Shown here: piece after piece, positions 8,773-17,620 of the stretch
Layout: each line of letters opens with the position of its first letter
Numbering within the stretch: position 1 is the stretch's first letter
Source of the DNA: Rhizomicrobium sp.
GTDB lineage: Bacteria; Pseudomonadota; Alphaproteobacteria; Micropepsales; Micropepsaceae
DNA: 64,000 nt
Direction: 5' to 3'
Assembly (NCBI GenBank): GCA_037200045.1
Contig: JBBCHM010000002.1
Location: 1,415,241 to 1,479,240, forward strand
Program-made: the position numbers and the translations under genes
The notes under the pieces: generated by a model
What the model was told of the DNA's origin: nothing
The model's input: only the letters and a program-made list of their open reading frames with translations
The model's database searches: none

Positions 8773-9648
8773 ATGGAACCGATCTCGACCTTCGACATCG
8801 CCCGCTGGGGCGGGCCGTTCGACGATGCCACCCGCGCCGCCGCGCAGGACGCGCTGGAAAGCGGCCAGGTGCTCTATTTCCCCAAGCTGCCCTTCACCGT
8901 CGGCAACAGCGAGAACACGCTCCTGACCGACGCGCTGTCCAACGGCCGCGCCAAGAACATCAGCCGCGATCCCGACGGCGCCGTGCAGGGCGACGCCGGC
9001 TCGGCGGAAGACCGCGTCGCCTTGTCGGCGATGATGGGCCGCTTCGCCGCCCAGGTCCGCGCGCTGGTCCTGTCGCTGTTTCCGGGCTTCGAGCCGAGCA
9101 TCGAGCAGGCGCGCACCAGCTATCGCCCGGTCGAGATCGCCGGCCGCTCCTATTCGCCGCGCAACGACGACAAGCGGCTGCATCTCGACGCCTTCCCGAC
9201 GCGGCCGCAGCGCGGGCGGCGCATCCTGCGCGTGTTCTCCAACATCCATCCGATGGGCGGGGCGCGGGTCTGGCATGTCGGCGAGCCGTTCGAGGACGTC
9301 GCGAAGAAATACGCCGCCAAGGTGCGCAAGCCGCTGCCCCTGGAGCCCTGGCTGTTTGAGCTTCTCGGCGTCACGCGCGGCCGGCGCAGCGCCTATGACT
9401 ATCTGATGCTCGGCCTGCATGACGGCGCCAAGCTGGACCTCGACTACCAGAAGAACGCGCCCCAGCTGGAGTTCGCCTTCCCCGCCGGCACGAGCTGGAT
9501 GTGCTTCACCGACCAGGCGATGCACGCGGCGCTGTCCGGCCAGTTCGCGCTGGAGCAGACCTTCCACCTTCCCATCGCGGCCCTCTCCCACCCCGAGCGC
9601 TCGCCGCTGAAGGTGCTGGAGCGGATGACGGGCCGCGCGCTGGTGTAA
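8773..9648 (+). CDS. Kdo hydroxylase family (Fe/2-oxoglutarate oxygenase)
   Basis: A 291-residue protein beginning MEPISTFDIARWGGPF. The centre reads DKRLHLDAFPTRPQRGRRILRVF, giving an HxD iron-binding pair (HLD) and Arg-rich substrate contacts. GTSWMCFTDQAMHAAL and LEQTFHLP follow with possible distal His ligands. This matches KdoO-type enzymes that 3-hydroxylate the Kdo sugar of lipid A in the inner membrane or cytoplasm. It lies directly upstream of a lipid-asymmetry (Mla-type) transport operon, fitting an outer-membrane modification theme. Confidence 0.82.
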   Translation: MEPISTFDIARWGGPFDDATRAAAQDALESGQVLYFPKLPFTVGNSENTLLTDALSNGRAKNISRDPDGAVQGDAGSAEDRVALSAMMGRFAAQVRALVLSLFPGFEPSIEQARTSYRPVEIAGRSYSPRNDDKRLHLDAFPTRPQRGRRILRVFSNIHPMGGARVWHVGEPFEDVAKKYAAKVRKPLPLEPWLFELLGVTRGRRSAYDYLMLGLHDGAKLDLDYQKNAPQLEFAFPAGTSWMCFTDQAMHAALSGQFALEQTFHLPIAALSHPERSPLKVLERMTGRALV

Positions 9649-9739
9649 TCGGTGAGAGTTCCCGCGCCGCCGTCTTTGCTTTTCCCGCCGCCCGTGTAGC
9701 ATGGCCTGATAGTCCGTCCCCGGTTAGAGTCCCGTCCCG

Positions 9740-10894
9740 ATGAGCACCGCCCTCGACGCCACCGACGCGCGTGCCCGATTCCGCATGGAGCGGAAACCGC
9801 GGCTGCTCCGCCTCATCGCCGAGGGCGTGTGGACGACCCCCGACGCCGCCCGGCTGGACGCCCAGCTTCGCGCCGTCGATCTGGGCGACGCGCCCGACGC
9901 GGAGATCGACGGCTCGGCGCTGGAACGGATCGACAGCGCCGGTGCCTGGCTCCTGGTGCGCACCAAGCGGCAATGGGAGGATCGCGGCAAGCGCGTCGCG
10001 CCGATCAAGATCCCGGCGATGTACGACACGCTGCTGCACGCGGTCGAGCACGAACACACCGCCCCGCCCGTCATCATCCACAACCGCCACACCTTCCTCG
10101 CCTTCGTCACCCGGGTCGGCATGGCGACGGTGGGCGGCCTCAAGCAGGGCGTCGGCATCCTGGGCTATATCGGCCGCGTCACGGTCGAGGTCAGCGAGGC
10201 GATCTATCATCCGCGCGGCAATCTGCGCGTCGCGGCGCTGGTGCACCAGGTCGAGGAGACCGGCCTGAACGCGCTGCCCATCGTGGGGCTGCTGTCCTTC
10301 CTGATCGGCGTGGTGCTCGCCTATCAGGGCGCCGACCAGCTCAAGCGCTTCGGGGCGGAGGTCTTCACCATCAACCTGCTGGGCGTCGGCCTTCTGCGCG
10401 AGCTCGGCGGCCTCGTCACCGCGATCATCGTCGCCGGCCGTTCCGGCTCGGCCTTCACCGCCCAGATCGGCACCATGCGCGTCAACGAAGAGATCGACGC
10501 GATGCAGACCATCGGCATCAACACGGTGGACGCCCTCGTCCTGCCGCGCGTCATCGGCCTCGTCATCGCGCTGCCGTTCCTCACGCTCTACGCCGACATC
10601 ATGGGCCTGCTCGGCGGCGCGATGATGTGCTATTTCGACCTCGGCATCACCATTCCGGTGTTCACGCGCCAGCTTCACGACGCCATCAGCATCAACACCT
10701 TCATGGTCGGCATGATCAAGGCGCCGGTCTTCGCCTTCATCATCGCCCTGGTCGGCTGCTTCGAGGGCCTGCAGGTCGAGCGCAACGCCGCCAGCGTCGG
10801 CCAGCTCACCACCCGCTCGGTGGTCGAATCCATCTTCCTGGTGATCGTGATCGACGCCGGCTTCTCGATCATGTTCTCCATATTGGGGATATGA
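9740..10894 (+). CDS. MlaE-type ABC permease with N-terminal STAS domain
   Basis: A 384-residue protein. Residues 1-100 form a STAS-like domain (MlaB-like, with IDGSALERIDSAGAWLL). Residues about 115-384 are the MlaE permease with about five to six membrane segments (for example LPIVGLLSFLIGVVLAYQG and ELGGLVTAIIVAGRSGSAF). Together with the next three genes it should move phospholipids between inner and outer membranes. Fusion of STAS and permease replaces a separate mlaB. The stop overlaps the next ATG (ATGA). Confidence 0.92.
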   Translation: MSTALDATDARARFRMERKPRLLRLIAEGVWTTPDAARLDAQLRAVDLGDAPDAEIDGSALERIDSAGAWLLVRTKRQWEDRGKRVAPIKIPAMYDTLLHAVEHEHTAPPVIIHNRHTFLAFVTRVGMATVGGLKQGVGILGYIGRVTVEVSEAIYHPRGNLRVAALVHQVEETGLNALPIVGLLSFLIGVVLAYQGADQLKRFGAEVFTINLLGVGLLRELGGLVTAIIVAGRSGSAFTAQIGTMRVNEEIDAMQTIGINTVDALVLPRVIGLVIALPFLTLYADIMGLLGGAMMCYFDLGITIPVFTRQLHDAISINTFMVGMIKAPVFAFIIALVGCFEGLQVERNAASVGQLTTRSVVESIFLVIVIDAGFSIMFSILGI

Positions 10895-11664
10895 CGATGC
10901 CGGGGGGGAGCGAAAAGGACGTCGTCATCAAGGTCCGCGGCCTCGTCAACGGCTTCGGTCGCCAGCTCCTGCACGACCACATCGATCTCGACGTCTATCG
11001 CGGCGAGGTCCTGGGCGTGGTCGGCGGCTCGGGCACCGGCAAGTCGGTCCTGCTGCGCTCGATCATCGGCCTCAACCAGATCCGCTCCGGCACCATCGAG
11101 GTGTTCGGCCGCAACACCGACCATCTGAGCGAGGCGGAGTGGCGCGAGATCGAGATGCGCTGGGGCGTGCTCTTCCAGGAAGGCGCCCTCTTCTCCTCCC
11201 AGACCATCGCCGAGAACATCCAGGTCCCGTTGCGCGAATACACCGACATGAACCAGGAGCTGATGAACGAGATCGCCTCGATGAAGCTCTCCATGGTCGG
11301 CTTGACGGAAGACGCCGCGCCCAAGCATCCGTCCGAACTCTCCGGCGGCATGAAGAAGCGCGCCGGCCTCGCCCGCGCCCTGGCGCTCGATCCGGAGATC
11401 GTGTTCCTCGACGAGCCGACCTCCGGCCTCGATCCGATCTCGGCCAACATGTTCGACGAACTGGTCAAGGATCTGCAGAAGAGCCTGAACCTGACCGTGT
11501 TCATGGTGACCCACGATCTGGACTCGCTGCGCGCCACGACCGACCGCATCGCGGTCCTGGTGGACAAGAAGATCGTGGTCGGCACCATGGACGAATTGCG
11601 CAAGAACCCGCATCCGTGGATCCAGGAATATTTCTCCGGCCCGCGCGGCCGGGCGGCGGCCTAA
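10891..11664 (+). CDS. MlaF-type ABC transporter ATPase
   Basis: A 257-residue ABC ATPase. Walker A is GGSGTGKSV (near residue 48; Val replaces the usual Thr/Ser pair, as often in MlaF), the signature is LSGGMKKRAGLARALA and Walker B is IVFLDEPTSGLDP, with the H-loop VTHDLDSL. It drives the permease encoded upstream. Start and upstream stop overlap as ATGA, and the MCE gene follows after 13 bp. Confidence 0.93.
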   Translation: MTMPGGSEKDVVIKVRGLVNGFGRQLLHDHIDLDVYRGEVLGVVGGSGTGKSVLLRSIIGLNQIRSGTIEVFGRNTDHLSEAEWREIEMRWGVLFQEGALFSSQTIAENIQVPLREYTDMNQELMNEIASMKLSMVGLTEDAAPKHPSELSGGMKKRAGLARALALDPEIVFLDEPTSGLDPISANMFDELVKDLQKSLNLTVFMVTHDLDSLRATTDRIAVLVDKKIVVGTMDELRKNPHPWIQEYFSGPRGRAAA

Positions 11665-11677
11665 GGGGGACGCGAAG

Positions 11678-12553
11678 ATGGAAACCAAGGCCAATTACGT
11701 CGCCGTCGGCGCCTTCGTGCTGGCCTGCATGCTGGCGCTGGTGGTCACCGTGCTGTGGCTCGCCGGCGTGCAGTACAGCCAGGAATACGTCTACTACACG
11801 ACGAAGTTCACCGGCTCGGTCACCGGCCTCGGCAAGGGCACGGCGGTGCGCTACAACGGCATCGAGGTCGGCCGCGTCGACAGCCTCGACTTCGCGCCCA
11901 ACGATCCGTCCAGCGTCATCGCCACCCTCCAGATCCGCCCCGACCTGTCGATCTACAACGATGCCAAGGCCTCGATCGCGAGCCAGGGGCTGACCGGCGG
12001 CTCCTATGTCGAGATCATCGGCGGCAAGAAGCGCGCCGAGGCCGACAAGCTGCCCCAGACCACGAGCAAGCCCTATCCCACGATCGAGTCCCAGCCCTCG
12101 ATCTGGGCGACGCTGCAGGAAAGCGCGCCGCAGGTCGTCGACAAGGTCAACCGGATCGCCGACAAGCTGAACAACATCCTGAACGACAAGAACCAGAAGG
12201 CGATCGCCGACATCCTGACCAATCTCGACACGCTGAGCGCGACGCTGGCCGAGCACAAGGGCGACATCGAGGCGACCCTGCGCAACACCAGCGAGGCGAC
12301 GCACAATTTCGCCATCGCCAGCCGCGACCTGCACCCCACCCTGCTGCAGGCGAATGTCACGCTGCAGAAGCTCGACAAGCTGTCGGCCGATGCCGACTCG
12401 GTCGTCACCGGCGACGGCGTGGCGCAGCTATCCTCGCTGATCGCCGATTCGCGGCGGCTGGTGGGCAGCCTCACCAAGCTCAGCGACGAACTCAACCGCG
12501 AGCCGACGCGCGTGATCTTCGGCGACAGGCGCAAGGGATACACACCGAAATGA
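11678..12553 (+). CDS. MCE-domain periplasmic lipid carrier (MlaD type)
   Basis: A 291-residue protein with one N-terminal membrane anchor (residues about 7-30, VGAFVLACMLALVVTVLWLA). The MCE domain, with YTTKFTGSVTGLGKGTAVRYNGIEVG, covers about residues 35-120. A long helical C-terminal region contains repeated polar heptads (ADKLNNILNDKNQKAIADIL). MCE proteins form hexameric rings or tubes that shuttle lipids to the outer membrane. The last gene starts inside its stop codon. Confidence 0.92.
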   Translation: METKANYVAVGAFVLACMLALVVTVLWLAGVQYSQEYVYYTTKFTGSVTGLGKGTAVRYNGIEVGRVDSLDFAPNDPSSVIATLQIRPDLSIYNDAKASIASQGLTGGSYVEIIGGKKRAEADKLPQTTSKPYPTIESQPSIWATLQESAPQVVDKVNRIADKLNNILNDKNQKAIADILTNLDTLSATLAEHKGDIEATLRNTSEATHNFAIASRDLHPTLLQANVTLQKLDKLSADADSVVTGDGVAQLSSLIADSRRLVGSLTKLSDELNREPTRVIFGDRRKGYTPK

Positions 12554-13182
12554 CCAAGCTCCTTCTCGACCGCCGCGCCCTGCTCGTGGCCGGTGCCGCC
12601 TCGGTCGCGCTGTCGGCCTGCAGCAGCATCATCGGCCCGCCCGAGGCGCCGCCGATCTATCTGCTGCGCCCGCCTTTGCCGCCGGCCGGCGGCGGGCCGC
12701 GCGTCGCCTGGCAGATGTCGGTCGTGACGCCGGACGCGCCCGACAGCCTGGACACCACCCGCATCGCGTTGCAACAGCCCAATGGCACGATGGACTATTA
12801 CGCCAACGCCAATTGGGCGGACCGCCTCTCCCTGCTGGTGCAGAGCGCGCTGCTCGATGCCTTCCAGGCGAGCAACCGCATCGCCGCCGTCGGCCACGAC
12901 ACCGACGGGCTGAAATCGGACTACCTGCTGCAGACCGACATCCGCGATTTCGAGGCGATCTACGAAACGGCCGACACGGCGCCGAGCGTGGTGGTCGTCA
13001 TCCAGGCGCGACTCGTCGGGGCGCGCAGCCGCTCCATCGTCCAGGCGCTGAACGCGCGGGCCGAGGTGCAGACCGACGCCAACACGGTTCCGGCCGTGGT
13101 CGCGGCGATGAACCAGGCCCTGGGCCAGACGATGGGCCAGATCGTCGGCTGGGCCCTCACCGCGCCGGGGCCGTCGAAGTAG
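12550..13182 (+). CDS. ABC-type transport auxiliary lipoprotein (MlaD operon partner)
   Basis: A 210-residue protein with a lipoprotein signal, LVAGAASVALSACSS, so the lipidated Cys is near residue 24. The mature part shows the PqiC/YmbA-like auxiliary-lipoprotein pattern: IYLLRPPLP, then LQQPNGTMDYYANANWADRL, the Y-x-x-x-x-WAD block. It probably sits in the outer membrane as the acceptor for the MCE tube. ATG overlaps the MlaD stop (ATGA). End of the operon. Confidence 0.88.
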   Translation: MTKLLLDRRALLVAGAASVALSACSSIIGPPEAPPIYLLRPPLPPAGGGPRVAWQMSVVTPDAPDSLDTTRIALQQPNGTMDYYANANWADRLSLLVQSALLDAFQASNRIAAVGHDTDGLKSDYLLQTDIRDFEAIYETADTAPSVVVVIQARLVGARSRSIVQALNARAEVQTDANTVPAVVAAMNQALGQTMGQIVGWALTAPGPSK

Positions 13183-13221
13183 ACCTGCCCCGCTTCCGCG
13201 AAGGGCCGGCCCGGCGCAGCG

Positions 13222-14199
13222 TTATCCCGCGACCAGGCCGCGGCCCCCCGTCTTCGCCGGCCGCAACACCGCGCGAAACGACCGCGCCGTCTCGGCCGCC
13301 CCGACTTCAAGCGGCGTCGGATCGAACCCAAACCGCGTCATGAATTTGCGGGAATCCACCACATAGGGCCGGTCCCAGGTGAAGCCGACATCCGCGACTT
13401 CGCGCAGGAACGGCGCCACGATGCCGAGCAGCGGCAGGAGCCGGAGCGGCACCGCATACAGCCTCGGTTTGACGCCGAGGACGTCGGCGCCCATTTTCAA
13501 AATCTGCCGGGGCGTGCGCGTCGGCGCGCAGGGCATGTTCCAGACCTGCCCGAAGGCATCGTCGGGCGCGTCGAGCAGCGCCAGCACCGCGCGGGCGATA
13601 TCGGGGACATAGGCGAAATCGTGCGGCGTGTCCGGCGGCGCGAGAAAGAAGGCCGGCTTGCCCTGCGCCAGCCGGCCGAAGCCGCTGGCGCCCAGATGCG
13701 AGACGCCGACGCCCGGCCCGTAGAAATCGGTGCACCGCAAGGACGCGATGCGGACCCGTCCGGCGGTCGCCGCGGCGCTCCAGATGCGCGTCACTTCCGA
13801 CAGGATGGCCGGCTTGGCGCCGACATCCGTCAACGCCATGTCCTCGCGCCGGGGCTCGCTCTGCGGCCCCAGCATGTAGAGATTGTCGACGAAGACGATG
13901 CGGGCGCCGGACGCCGCGCAGCCGTCGATGACGTTCGTGATCGTCTTCGGCCAGACCGCGCGCCACACACGGGTGTCATAGGGAAAGCCGACCGCCAGCA
14001 CGACCTGGCTCGCGCCCTCGACCGCCCGGCGCACCGCGCCCGCATCGAGGATATCGCAGGGCCGGAATTTCGCTTGCGGCGGCAAATCCAACGGCCGGCG
14101 GCGTTGCGCCACGCAGACCTCGCTGCCGCGCGCCAACAGGGCCTGTGTCGTGGCGCGGCCCGCCGCGCCAAATCCGAGAACAACGGTCAATCCAGTCAT
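13222..14199 (-). CDS. NAD-dependent epimerase/dehydratase-like protein
   Basis: A 325-residue extended SDR-like protein. The N-terminal VVLGFGAAGRATTQAL is a GxGxxG-type Rossmann motif; AVEGASQVVLAVG and IVFVDNLYMLGP follow. The expected YxxxK is altered (the sequence near TRIWSAAATAGRVRIASLRCTDFYGPG lacks an obvious one), so it may be a reductase-like or non-catalytic member. It is divergent from the LysR gene; a palindromic operator sits between them. ATG 14199 places the Rossmann strand at the N-terminus. Confidence 0.8.
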   Translation of the reverse strand: MTGLTVVLGFGAAGRATTQALLARGSEVCVAQRRRPLDLPPQAKFRPCDILDAGAVRRAVEGASQVVLAVGFPYDTRVWRAVWPKTITNVIDGCAASGARIVFVDNLYMLGPQSEPRREDMALTDVGAKPAILSEVTRIWSAAATAGRVRIASLRCTDFYGPGVGVSHLGASGFGRLAQGKPAFFLAPPDTPHDFAYVPDIARAVLALLDAPDDAFGQVWNMPCAPTRTPRQILKMGADVLGVKPRLYAVPLRLLPLLGIVAPFLREVADVGFTWDRPYVVDSRKFMTRFGFDPTPLEVGAAETARSFRAVLRPAKTGGRGLVAG

Positions 14200-14252
14200 G
14201 AGCAATCTCCTTGTCCCTCCCAACCTAGTGCCGCCCTATACATATAAAAAAT

Positions 14253-14276
14253 GCATAGTTATGATCATCACTATGC
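14253..14276. promoter_or_regulatory. 24-bp palindromic operator at LysR start
   Basis: The left half is GCATAGTTATGA and the reverse complement of the right half is GCATAGTGATGA, so 11 of 12 positions match about a centre between 14264 and 14265. It covers the candidate LysR start codons (14261, 14273) in the divergent gap with the epimerase gene. LysR-type regulators bind such sites to autorepress and control the neighbour; that binding is inferred. Confidence 0.65.
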
Positions 14277-15193
14277 GCGAAGTGAATATCGCCGGCCTGG
14301 ACCTCAATCTCGTGCCCGCGCTGGAAGCCCTGCTGCGCCATCGCAGCGTGTCGCGGGCAGCGGCCGATGTCGGGCTGAGCCAGCCGGCGATGAGCCGCGC
14401 GCTGGCGCGGCTGCGCGACCTCCACCGCGATCCGCTCCTGGTGCGGACGCGCGCCGGCTACGTCCTGACGCCGCGGGCGTTGGCGATCCAGCCGCAACTG
14501 GCCTTGGCGACGAGCCATCTGCGCAACGTGTTTCGCCGGCAGGCGCTCGATCTGAAGACGGAGGCGCGCACCGTGCGTCTCGCCGCGACCGACACACAGA
14601 CGATCCTCTTCCTGCCGGGCTTGATGCAACGGCTGGCGACCGAGGCGCCGGGCGTGGACCTGCGCGTGGAGCCCATCGGACCCGATACGGTGAACCGGCT
14701 GGAGAGCGGCGCGCTGGATTTCATTTTCGCTTTGGCATCGACGCCCCTGGCGGCCGGCGCGTACAGCGAAATCGTCTTCGAGGACCAAGTGGCGCTGGTG
14801 ATGCGGCAGGGCCATCCGGCCGCCCGGCGCAAATGGTCGCTCGCCGATTACGGCGCCTATGACAGCGTCGGCGTGGCGGTGATCGGAGACGGAAGGTCGG
14901 AGATCGACGCGCTGCTGGCGGCCGAGGGCGTCACGCGGCGCATCGCCCTGGTGACGCCGCATTTCATGGCCGCCCTGGCGGCGGTCGCCGCGACCGATCT
15001 GGTCACCACCCTTTCCGCCGCCCTGGCGCGCCGCTTCGCGCTCGCTTTGGGGCTGGTGCTGCGCAAGCCACCGTTCTCCGACATCCGCCTGCAGATGACG
15101 CTGGTGTGTTCTCACGTCCGGGCGGCGGACCCCTTCCTCGTCTGGTTTCGCTCCCTGGTCCGGGAGGTTGCGCGGACGTCCAACGACAATTGA
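14273..15193 (+). CDS. LysR-family transcriptional regulator
   Basis: A 306-residue protein starting [20 protein letters not shown]. The winged helix-turn-helix lies at residues about 10-70 ([20 protein letters not shown], then [16 protein letters not shown]). A type 2 periplasmic-binding-like effector domain spans about 95-300. It probably controls the divergent epimerase-like gene through the palindrome at its own start. ATG 14261 is an in-frame alternative; neither start has a clear Shine-Dalgarno, so the message may be leaderless. Confidence 0.88.
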   Translation: MREVNIAGLDLNLVPALEALLRHRSVSRAAADVGLSQPAMSRALARLRDLHRDPLLVRTRAGYVLTPRALAIQPQLALATSHLRNVFRRQALDLKTEARTVRLAATDTQTILFLPGLMQRLATEAPGVDLRVEPIGPDTVNRLESGALDFIFALASTPLAAGAYSEIVFEDQVALVMRQGHPAARRKWSLADYGAYDSVGVAVIGDGRSEIDALLAAEGVTRRIALVTPHFMAALAAVAATDLVTTLSAALARRFALALGLVLRKPPFSDIRLQMTLVCSHVRAADPFLVWFRSLVREVARTSNDN

Positions 15194-15266
15194 CGGGGAA
15201 ATGGCGCGTGGAACCTTCGGGTTCCCCTCGTCGTTTCATCACCGCGATCCTCACGGAGTAGTTGCG

Positions 15267-15446
15267 ATGTTGCGGTGGGCGGTTCTCTTTCTCGTCATCG
15301 GCCTGGTCGCCGGCATCCTGGGCTTCGGCGGCATCGCCGGCGCGTCCTTCGCGATCGCCAAGACGCTGTTCTTCGTCTTCATGCTGATTTTCCTGGTCCT
15401 GCTGATCGCGGGGCTGACGGTGGCGCGCCGCGCGACGGGCGGCTAG
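15267..15446 (+). CDS. DUF1328 small membrane protein (YtjA type)
   Basis: A 59-residue protein, [20 protein letters not shown] followed by [19 protein letters not shown] and a second hydrophobic helix. Two membrane segments joined by a glycine-rich turn are the DUF1328 pattern. The role is unknown; members are often stress-inducible. The next gene begins 6 bp after the stop. Confidence 0.88.
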   Translation: MLRWAVLFLVIGLVAGILGFGGIAGASFAIAKTLFFVFMLIFLVLLIAGLTVARRATGG

Positions 15447-15452
15447 CCGCCG

Positions 15453-16448
15453 ATGGGGGAGGTCTTCCGCCTCGGCTTCGAACTGTCGGCGCCGGCGGAA
15501 AGCCCCAGCGTGGCCGATGCGCGCTGGTCGTTCTGGGCCGCCGATCCGGCTAACCGGCTGCGCACCGGCGCGTTCACCGCGTCGGACGGCGCCGCAGTGC
15601 CCTATCGCCTGTGGCAGTCCACCCCCGCCGCCCGCGCCCTCGTCCTTTTGTTGCACGGCGCCAGCGACTATTCCGGCGCCTTCGACGAGATCGGCCCGCG
15701 CTTCGCGGCGCATGGCATGACCGCCTTCGCCATCGACCAGCGCGGCTTCGGCGCGACCGCGACGCGCGGCGCCTGGCGCGGCAAGAACCGGATGATCCGC
15801 GACGCGATCGAGGCCATCCTCTATCTGCGCCTGCGCTATGGCGCGGCGCTGCCGGTCTTCATCGTCGGCGAAAGCATGGGCGCGGCGCTTGCCGTCCATG
15901 CCGCCGCGCGGGCGCCCGACCTGGACCTGGCCGGCATCGTGCTGGCGGCGCCCGGCGCGATCTCGGGGATGTGGCGGCGGCTGTTCGGCTCGCTGCTGAC
16001 GCGGGTCTTCCGTTTCTTCGCGCCCAATAGCGGCATCGTGATCGAGCGCATCAGCGGCTGGGAGTTCACGCCCGGCGCGGCCATCCGCCTCATCGGCGAT
16101 CCCATGGTGCTGCGTCGCATCCGCCCCGCGATGCTGTTCGGCCTGTTCAAGCTCGCGCGCAGCGCGGTCGACGAGGCCGAGCATGTCCGCATCCCGGCGC
16201 TGACCATGATCGGCGGCCGCGAGGACGTGGTGCGCGAGGCCTGCATCGCGCACCTGCACCGCAACCTGGCGGGCGCGAAGGACTGGGCCTATTTCAAGGG
16301 CGGGCCGCACCTCCTGCTGCACTGGAAGCACAACGACCGCGTCCTGGGCCGCGTATTTTCCTGGATGGACGCGCGACTGGCGGATACCGCCGCCGCGTAT
16401 AAGATCGGGGCCGGCGCGACTCGCGCCGCATCCTCCGGGAGCCATTGA
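15453..16448 (+). CDS. Alpha/beta hydrolase (monoacylglycerol lipase-like)
   Basis: A 331-residue serine hydrolase. LLLHGASDYSGAFD marks the oxyanion strand, AFAIDQRGFG the next strand, and GESMGAAL (near residue 143) the nucleophile elbow. The acid lies in IGGREDVV and the His in GGPHLLLH. This arrangement is that of monoacylglycerol lipase/lysophospholipase. Its TGA overlaps the ATG of the phospholipase gene (TGATG), so the two are translationally coupled and may act on membrane lipids together. Confidence 0.85.
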   Translation: MGEVFRLGFELSAPAESPSVADARWSFWAADPANRLRTGAFTASDGAAVPYRLWQSTPAARALVLLLHGASDYSGAFDEIGPRFAAHGMTAFAIDQRGFGATATRGAWRGKNRMIRDAIEAILYLRLRYGAALPVFIVGESMGAALAVHAAARAPDLDLAGIVLAAPGAISGMWRRLFGSLLTRVFRFFAPNSGIVIERISGWEFTPGAAIRLIGDPMVLRRIRPAMLFGLFKLARSAVDEAEHVRIPALTMIGGREDVVREACIAHLHRNLAGAKDWAYFKGGPHLLLHWKHNDRVLGRVFSWMDARLADTAAAYKIGAGATRAASSGSH

Positions 16449-17620
16449 TGCGGATATTGATCGGTGCGGCGGCGGCGCTTTTGCTCTCGGCGGCGCCGGC
16501 GCTCGCGGCCTGCGATCTCGCGGCGCCGGATGCCAAGGCCGCCGGGCCGGACTGCGCCCGCGCCTGGATGGACCAGAACCTTCATCTGAACGACATCCTG
16601 ACCGTCGGCACGCACAACAGCTACAAGGCGGCGATCCCCGAGCGGATCATGGGCCTGGTCCGCTTCGGCTCGAAGAAGGCGGCGCGCGAGCTCGACTATG
16701 CGCACCTGCCGCTCGGCCAGCAGCTCGACGACGGCGCCCGCGCCATCGAGATCGACGTGGTCTACGATCCGCAGGGCGGGCTCTACGACAATCCAGCCGG
16801 CGCGGCGATGACGGGCGAGGACCTTCCGCCCGACTTCAAGGCCACGATGGCGAAACCCGGCTTCAAGGTGATGCATGTCCAGGACATCGATTTCCACACG
16901 GTCTGCCAGCCCTTCATCGCCTGCCTGACCGACCTGAAGACCTGGTCGGCGGCGCATCCCGATCACGCGCCGATCCTCGTGACGCTGAATGCCAAGGACG
17001 ACGAGATCGCGATGCCGGGCTCGGTCACGCCGCTCAAATTCGACACCGCCGCCTTCGACGCGCTGGACGCCGAGATCCTCTCGGTGTTCTCGCGCGACGA
17101 GCTGGTGACGCCCGATCAGGTGCAGGGAACGGCGCCGACCCTGCGCGACGCGGTGCTGACCAAGGGCTGGCCGACGCTGGGCGAGGCGCGCGGCAAATTC
17201 CTCTTCGCGCTCGACGAGGAGGGCGAGAAGATCGCCGCCTATATCGGCGGGCGCAAATCGCTCGAAGGCCGGGTGATGTTCGTCAACACGACGGAGGACG
17301 CGCCGGCCGCCGCCTATCTGACGCTGAACGAGACGGCGGACATTCCGCGCATCGCGGCCGATGTGCGGAAGGGTTTCCTGGTGCGCACCCGCGCCGACGC
17401 CGACACCGAAGAGGCCCGCGCCAACGACACCAGCCGTCGCGACAAGGCGCTGGCGTCGGGCGCGCAATATGTCTCGACCGACTATATGCGCCCCGACACG
17501 CGCTTTAGCCCCTACCAGGCCCGCATGCCGGACGGCGTGATCGCGGCTTGCAATCCGGTGCGCGCGGCGGACAAATGCGCGGGGCTACCGGTGGAAGCGG
17601 AACCGCCACCCTCCCCTTGA
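16448..17620 (+). CDS. Secreted Ca2+-dependent phosphoinositide-type phospholipase C
   Basis: A 390-residue protein with a signal peptide (ILIGAAAALLLSAAPALAAC, cleavage after ALA near residue 22). The catalytic X-domain-like TIM barrel shows VGTHNSYKAAIP (catalytic His) and GARAIEIDVVYDP (metal-binding Glu/Asp). A second catalytic His is probably in VMHVQDIDFHT. Length and motifs fit the bacterial Ca2+-dependent PI-PLC family. The TGA lies in the loop of a 9-bp hairpin, and the last 109 bp overlap the convergent dioxygenase gene. Confidence 0.85.
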   Translation: MRILIGAAAALLLSAAPALAACDLAAPDAKAAGPDCARAWMDQNLHLNDILTVGTHNSYKAAIPERIMGLVRFGSKKAARELDYAHLPLGQQLDDGARAIEIDVVYDPQGGLYDNPAGAAMTGEDLPPDFKATMAKPGFKVMHVQDIDFHTVCQPFIACLTDLKTWSAAHPDHAPILVTLNAKDDEIAMPGSVTPLKFDTAAFDALDAEILSVFSRDELVTPDQVQGTAPTLRDAVLTKGWPTLGEARGKFLFALDEEGEKIAAYIGGRKSLEGRVMFVNTTEDAPAAAYLTLNETADIPRIAADVRKGFLVRTRADADTEEARANDTSRRDKALASGAQYVSTDYMRPDTRFSPYQARMPDGVIAACNPVRAADKCAGLPVEAEPPPSP

